A stretch of DNA of 64,000 bases from Acidobacteriaceae bacterium. GTDB lineage: Bacteria > Acidobacteriota > Terriglobia > Terriglobales > Acidobacteriaceae. The stretch lies in the NCBI GenBank assembly GCA_903642235.1, contig CAHJWL010000006.1:62001-126000 (forward strand). Direction: 5' to 3'. Positions 60,189 through 64,000 of the stretch are shown here, in pieces. How positions within the stretch are numbered: position 1 is the stretch's first letter; each line of letters begins with the position of its first letter. Both the position numbers and the translations under genes were made by a program. The notes beneath the pieces were generated by a model that was not told where the DNA came from, did not search any database, and saw only the letters and a program-made list of their open reading frames with translations.

Positions 60189-60770
60189 TCAGCCGCGCGA
60201 CGTCGAAGGTTGGTGGATGGCTGGAGGGGCGGCGGCGATCCACAGCTGAAGGCCAAACTCGAAGCTGCTGGTTGGCTTCTGGCTTCCGAGGACGCCGGCG
60301 GCTTCGAGGGCGGTCATGCCGTGGAGAAAGGCCCAGAGGGCGACGGCAGCTTCGGGAGTTTGCCGCGCGCCGTAGAGGTTGCTCACCTGCTGCTGCACGA
60401 AGCGCCACATCGCGATGTGGGCAGGCTCTGAGCCGGCTTCTGCCACCGAGGGCAACAGGGTGAGAGCAAAGAGCTGTGGTTTGTCGCGGGCAAAGCGCAC
60501 GTAGGCGCGGGCGAGGCCGCGGATGGCGGCTTCAGGCGGCTTTCTGCCGACGGCTGTCTGCAGCACACCGAAGAGCTGACGCTGGCTCTCTTCAGCGAGG
60601 GCGGCTTCGAGCGCGGCGCGGTCGGCGAAGTAGCGGTATAGGGCGTTCGGGGCGAGGCCGAGGGTGGCGGCGACGCTGCGCAGGGAGAGAGCGGCGAGAC
60701 CATCGCGAGCGACCTGCTCCAAGGCAGCCGCGAGGATGGCTTTTCGATCTGTTTTGGCGGGATACGGCAT
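60189..60770 (-). CDS. TetR-family transcriptional regulator
   Basis: 193-residue repressor. The N-terminal helix-turn-helix is clear (ILAAALEQVARDGLAALSLR then SVAATLGLAPNALYRYFADR, about residues 12-50), followed by a ligand-binding C-terminal domain of TetR_C type (WRFVQQQVSNLYGARQTPE, ALWAFLHGMTALEAAGV). It is divergent from an SDR gene, with three matching boxes between them, so it likely represses that SDR and itself. Confidence 0.9.
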   Translation of the reverse strand: MPYPAKTDRKAILAAALEQVARDGLAALSLRSVAATLGLAPNALYRYFADRAALEAALAEESQRQLFGVLQTAVGRKPPEAAIRGLARAYVRFARDKPQLFALTLLPSVAEAGSEPAHIAMWRFVQQQVSNLYGARQTPEAAVALWAFLHGMTALEAAGVLGSQKPTSSFEFGLQLWIAAAPPAIHQPSTSRG

Positions 60771-60780
60771 ACCAGATCAC

Positions 60781-60848
60781 TGTACCTGTTGCGCCGCGCG
60801 AGCTGAAGGTGTACGGTGTACCTGTTGAAGGTGATCGCTGTACATGTT
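60781..60848. promoter_or_regulatory. Three TGTACcTGTT boxes between tetR-like and SDR genes
   Basis: Direct repeats TGTACCTGTT (60781-60790), TGTACCTGTT (60817-60826) and TGTACATGTT (60839-60848), 36 and 22 bases apart. A GGTGTAC half (60808-60814) adds an inverted element. They lie in the only space between the divergent genes, so they are probable operators for the TetR-like protein. Confidence 0.6.
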
Positions 60849-60868
60849 TGCGAATGAGGAGATGCAGG

Positions 60869-61723
60869 ATGGCGAAGGCAGTGGTAGTTACGGGAGCATC
60901 GACGGGGATCGGGCGCGGGATCTGTGAGGTCCTGGTGGCGAAGGGGTTCAAGGTGTTTGGCACGGTTCGTAAGGCGGCGGATGGGGATCGACTGGAGGCG
61001 GAGCTGGGTCGGTCCTTCGCGCCGCTGCTGATGGATGTGACGGATCCGGCGGCGGTGGCACGAGCGGCGGAGACGGTGCGCGCGGCGCTGGGGCGATCGA
61101 CCCTGGCGGGGCTGGTGAACAATGCAGGCATCAGCGTGACGGGACCTCTGCTGCACCTGACGATGGAGCAGTACCGGCAGCAGCTGGAGGTGAACCTGAT
61201 TGCGCCGTTGCTGGTGACGCAGGCCTTTGCTGATCTGCTGGGGAAAGATCGAACGCGGGAGGGCGGACCTGGTCGCATCGTGAACATCAGCTCTGTGGGG
61301 GGCAAGATGGGCGTTCCGTTTCTGGGCGCCTATGTCGCTGCGAAGCACGGCCTGGAAGGGATGTCCGAGGTGCTTCGGCGCGAGCTGCTGCTGTACGGGA
61401 TTGACGTGATTGTGATTGGTCCGGGCTCGGTGGTGAGTGCCATCTGGGATAAGGCGGAGGCGGAGGACGCGACAAGGTACGATCACACCGACTATGGTGC
61501 GAGCCTGAAGCGCTTCACGACGTACATGGTTCGAGAGGGCCGGAAGGGCCTACCACCCCAGGTGATTGGCAGGACCGTATATGAGGCGCTGACTGCGCGC
61601 AAGCCCAAGGTGCGCTATGCGGTGGTTCCGGAGAGATTCAAGAACTGGACGATGCCGCGGCTGCTGCCGAAGCGGGTGCTGGACCGGCTGATGGCGAAGC
61701 AGATCGATCTGCTATCGTCATGA
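60869..61723 (+). CDS. SDR-family oxidoreductase divergent from TetR regulator
   Basis: 284-residue classical SDR. Cofactor motif VVVTGASTGIGRGICEVL (about residues 5-22), NNAGISVTG, the active-site serine in NISSVGGKMG, and tyrosine/lysine in AYVAAKHGLEGMSE. C-terminal part is the classical-SDR substrate region. A GAGGAG site precedes the ATG at 60869. The tail overlaps dnaG by six bases, with the SDR stop at 61721-61723. It is likely repressed by the adjacent TetR. Resembles the 17-beta-HSD/retinol-type SDR group, substrate unknown. Confidence 0.9.
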   Translation: MAKAVVVTGASTGIGRGICEVLVAKGFKVFGTVRKAADGDRLEAELGRSFAPLLMDVTDPAAVARAAETVRAALGRSTLAGLVNNAGISVTGPLLHLTMEQYRQQLEVNLIAPLLVTQAFADLLGKDRTREGGPGRIVNISSVGGKMGVPFLGAYVAAKHGLEGMSEVLRRELLLYGIDVIVIGPGSVVSAIWDKAEAEDATRYDHTDYGASLKRFTTYMVREGRKGLPPQVIGRTVYEALTARKPKVRYAVVPERFKNWTMPRLLPKRVLDRLMAKQIDLLSS

Positions 61724-63535
61724 GGCTTCGCGGGGGGTGTGCTGGCGGAGGGCGCGGTCGAGGGCGACTTTTTCCTGCATGAGAGAGGTGAGGACGGCGT
61801 CGTTCTTGTGGCGCTGGGCCTCGGTGAGGAGATGGCGGATCTCGCGCTGGCGGCGCTCCATGCGGCGGCGCTCGAGGGTGTGGAGGGCGTTGGCGACGAG
61901 CTCGGGGGTGGGGTGGCCGGCGTGGGGGGAGTCGAAGGCGACGGACACGGTTTCGAGGGCGCGGGCGAGCAGGGCGCGCGAGGCGTCGGACGGGGCGGCG
62001 TCGAGGGGGTTGGAGGGGGCGGGAGCGTTGGCGAGGATGTCGAGGAGCTCGCCGGCGGGGAGGCCGTCGATGTACTCGGGGTTATTGATGAGTTCGGCGG
62101 CGGCGAGCTGGCGGGCGGGGTCGGACTCGGGGAGGACAAGGGCGCGGAGGAGCACGCGTTCGGTCTCGCTGGCGGGTTCGCGCGTGGGGGTGGAGCGGAT
62201 GCTTTCGACCTTGGCGGCGGCGGCCTGGCGGATCTCCTGGCGAAGGATGGCGGACTCGATCGAGAGCTTCTGGGCGGCGTCGGCGGCGAACTCGTCGCGA
62301 TGAAGGGCGTTGGGCATGCGGCGGATATGAGGGAGGAGGAAGTTCATGGCCTTGACCTTGGCTTCGGGGGTGCGGGCGGGGAAGAGCTGGCGGGCGCGGT
62401 CGATGAGGTAGTCGGCGTGGCGTTTGGCACCGCGGAGGGCTGCCATGTAGGCCTCCATGCCGCGCTCGCGGACGAAGCGGTCGGGGTCGAGGCCGCCCTC
62501 GAGCGCGACGACCTTGACCTCGAAGCCCTCTTCGGTGAGCAGCGCGATGGACTTCTCGGCGGCGGTGGCGCCGGCCTGGTCGGGGTCGAAGTTGACGACG
62601 ACGCGGTGGGTGAAGCGGGAGAGAAGGCGGACCTGGTGCTCGGTAAAGGCGGTGCCGGAGGTGGCGAGGACGTTGCGGACGCCGGCCATGTAGACGGAGA
62701 TGCAGTCCATCTGGCCTTCGACGAGGAGGGCGAAGTCATGCGAGCGCATGTCGGCCCTGGCCTTGTCGAGGTTGAAGAGCATATGGCCCTTCGAGAACAG
62801 CGGGGTCTCGGGCGAGTTGAGGTACTTGGCGATGGGCCGGCCCTTGCCGTCGGTGTCGTCGAGGGCGCGGGCGGTGAAGGCGATGACCTTGCCCGCCTCA
62901 TTCGCGATGGGGAAGGTGATGCGTTTGCGGAAGCGGGCGTACATCTGGCCCTGCGAGCCGTCGGCGCCTTCCTTCGCGCTGAAGAGGCCTGAGGCGCGCA
63001 TGGCCTCTTCTGGAAAGTGGGGGCGGAGGGCGTCGCGCATGCCGTTGAAGTCGTCGAGCGCGTAGCCGAGGCGAAAGGTCTTGATGGTCTCGGGGGTGAC
63101 GCCGCGGCCGGTGAGGTACTCACGGGCGCGGGCGGCTTCGGGGGAGTTGAGCGCCTGCTGGAAGTACTGGGTGGCGGCCTCGTGGATGTCGATCAGCTGG
63201 CGACGGATGCCGGCTTCGCGAGCCTCCTCGGGGGAGGAGAACTCGCGCTTTGGAAGAGGGATGCCGGCCTTGGTAGCGACGGAGCGGACGGCCTCGGGGA
63301 AGGGGATGTTCTCAAGCTTCATGACGAAGGTGAAGACGTCGCCTTTTTCGTGGCAGCCGAAGCAGTAGAAGTAGCCGTGGGCGGCGTTGACCGAGAAGGA
63401 GCCGGTCTTTTCTTTGTGGAAGGGGCAGAGGCCGGTGTAGTTCTGGGCGCCGGATTTTCGCAGGCGGACGTAGTCGCCGATGATCTTGACGATGTCGGCC
63501 TGCTGCTTGACGAGTTGGGCGAAGTTGTCGGGCAT
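61718..63535 (-). CDS. dnaG: DNA primase
   Basis: 605-residue primase that makes RNA primers at the replication fork. The N-terminal zinc-binding domain shows CPFHKEKTGSFSVN and CFGCHEKGDVFTF. The catalytic TOPRIM core includes VEGQMDCISVYMAG and VVNFDPDQAGATAAEKS. The DnaB-interacting C-terminal domain is shorter and weakly conserved, as expected. Length is normal. It converges with the SDR gene, overlapping by six bases, and is preceded by an AT-rich inverted repeat on its 5' side. It stands outside the usual rpsU-dnaG-rpoD operon. Confidence 0.96.
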   Translation of the reverse strand: MPDNFAQLVKQQADIVKIIGDYVRLRKSGAQNYTGLCPFHKEKTGSFSVNAAHGYFYCFGCHEKGDVFTFVMKLENIPFPEAVRSVATKAGIPLPKREFSSPEEAREAGIRRQLIDIHEAATQYFQQALNSPEAARAREYLTGRGVTPETIKTFRLGYALDDFNGMRDALRPHFPEEAMRASGLFSAKEGADGSQGQMYARFRKRITFPIANEAGKVIAFTARALDDTDGKGRPIAKYLNSPETPLFSKGHMLFNLDKARADMRSHDFALLVEGQMDCISVYMAGVRNVLATSGTAFTEHQVRLLSRFTHRVVVNFDPDQAGATAAEKSIALLTEEGFEVKVVALEGGLDPDRFVRERGMEAYMAALRGAKRHADYLIDRARQLFPARTPEAKVKAMNFLLPHIRRMPNALHRDEFAADAAQKLSIESAILRQEIRQAAAAKVESIRSTPTREPASETERVLLRALVLPESDPARQLAAAELINNPEYIDGLPAGELLDILANAPAPSNPLDAAPSDASRALLARALETVSVAFDSPHAGHPTPELVANALHTLERRRMERRQREIRHLLTEAQRHKNDAVLTSLMQEKVALDRALRQHTPREAS

Positions 63536-63600
63536 GGTGGAGGTCGCTTTGCCTGGGCTTCGGGTCCGGTATCAGGCGCTCTACCCTGCCCCCCTGCTAT

Positions 63601-63623
63601 TTGATTTCAAAATATTCAATCAA
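63601..63623. promoter_or_regulatory. AT-rich inverted repeat upstream of dnaG
   Basis: TTGATT-TCAAAATATTC-AATCAA. The arms are six bases, in an AT-rich island within GC-rich DNA, 66 bases before the dnaG start. Possible promoter or operator. No strict -10/-35 pair could be set. Confidence 0.35.
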
Positions 63624-63820
63624 TACGACTTAGGGTTGGATCTCCGGGAGACTTAAGGAGCTGTTTACGGGGGGCTGGCAACGCCTATTCTTTCATCTCG
63701 TGCGATGGGGTCAAAGTCTTAGTTTAGGCGGAGGACAGGCGGGATTGGGCCATTGCGGGAGCGGGGCCTTTCCCGGACTGGGTCCGATCGGGTCTTCAGG
63801 CGCGGATGCCTCTGTGTTCG

Positions 63821-64000
63821 TCAGGGCTGCCGCGGTGATCGTATGCCTTTGAGGATGAGATCAATCCCGGCGAGAAAGTCCGCCCGATCGTCGTGATCTC
63901 GTATCTGTCCGGCCATGCTCCGCGCGAAGGGATACTGCTTTGTATCGAGCTGCGACCAGGCGGTTGAGACGGCCTCAAGGAAACTGCCTCTGTCGAGGCC
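63821..64000 (-). CDS. C-terminal part of a TetR/AcrR-like regulator (partial)
   Basis: The last 59 residues of a protein read on the minus strand, cut by the window edge, ending at a TGA (63823-63821). The text GLDRGSFLEAVSTAWSQLD, then QIRDHDDRADFLAGIDLILKGI, matches the final helices of TetR-type ligand domains (the DFLAGIDLILKGI motif is common there). The N-terminal DNA-binding part lies outside, so the call is by similarity of the tail only. The 285 bases between it and dnaG hold no other gene. Confidence 0.6.
   Translation of the reverse strand, partial: GLDRGSFLEAVSTAWSQLDTKQYPFARSMAGQIRDHDDRADFLAGIDLILKGIRSPRQP

Noticed and set aside
63796-63978. Alternative 60-codon minus-strand frame near the right edge
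   Set aside because: It overlaps, in another frame, the better-supported C-terminal TetR-like fragment ending at 63821.

Overview
The window is 64 kb of GC-rich bacterial chromosome, very probably from an acidobacterium (class Terriglobia). The lineage is inferred, not proven. It rests on the ActA-B-C-D alternative complex III, a tonB-exbB-exbD-exbD-TPR lipoprotein series, an HpnI-type glycosyltransferase, lpxC (so a Gram-negative envelope) and a class A RNase P RNA. No rRNA or tRNA gene, phage, insertion sequence or CRISPR array was seen. Most genes are ordinary chromosomal ones on the minus strand.

Layout. 1-6 kb: alternative complex III operon (actA-actB-actC-actD, cut by the window edge), each junction a one- or two-base stop/start overlap. 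6.5-12 kb: AlkA-type DNA glycosylase, a broken Doc/Fic toxin remnant, a GH57 glycoside hydrolase, a metallo-beta-lactamase-fold hydrolase and a Rieske oxygenase. 12-18 kb: ArnT-like glycosyltransferase, HpnI-like glycosyltransferase and two MacB/FtsX-type permeases. 18.1-20.4 kb: rnpB, acpP and fabF. 20.7-24.6 kb: TonB energy-transduction module. 24.8-27.9 kb: yajC-secD-secF. 28.3-31 kb: FAD-dependent desaturase-like protein and tgt.

31.1-35.4 kb: a plus-strand run of an acyltransferase, a Xre/MbcA/ParS antitoxin, a RES toxin, a coiled-coil J-domain protein and a Sel1-repeat protein. 35.5-40.2 kb: folK-lpxC, an M20 peptidase, a 19-bp tandem repeat, maf and a sugar-phosphate mutarotase. 40.3-43 kb: small genes, including a secreted unknown, a carboxypeptidase-regulatory-like protein, a LysW-like zinc ribbon, a 47-residue DUF3309 protein and a rhomboid-fold protein without its catalytic residues. 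43.3-47.7 kb: a minus-strand group of three SDR oxidoreductases, a HEAT protein and a TIM-barrel sugar isomerase. 47.9-57.3 kb: membrane protein, aldo/keto reductase, MFS transporter, aconitase, TrmJ-like methyltransferase and a YXWGXW-repeat protein. 57.4-64 kb: secreted M42 peptidase, flippase, divergent TetR/SDR pair, dnaG and the end of another TetR-like gene.

Several blocks work together. ActA-D is a membrane quinol oxidase passing electrons to cytochrome c or an oxidase. TonB/ExbB/ExbD powers outer-membrane transporters. YajC/SecDF assists Sec export. AcpP/FabF elongates fatty acids. The observations most worth a second look are: an abrupt reversal of GC skew at about 58.7 kb that is independent of gene strand; the RES/Xre plus J-domain plus Sel1 cassette; the solitary LysW-like protein; the apparently inactive rhomboid; the tandem and dispersed intergenic repeats; and three matching 10-bp boxes between the TetR and SDR genes.
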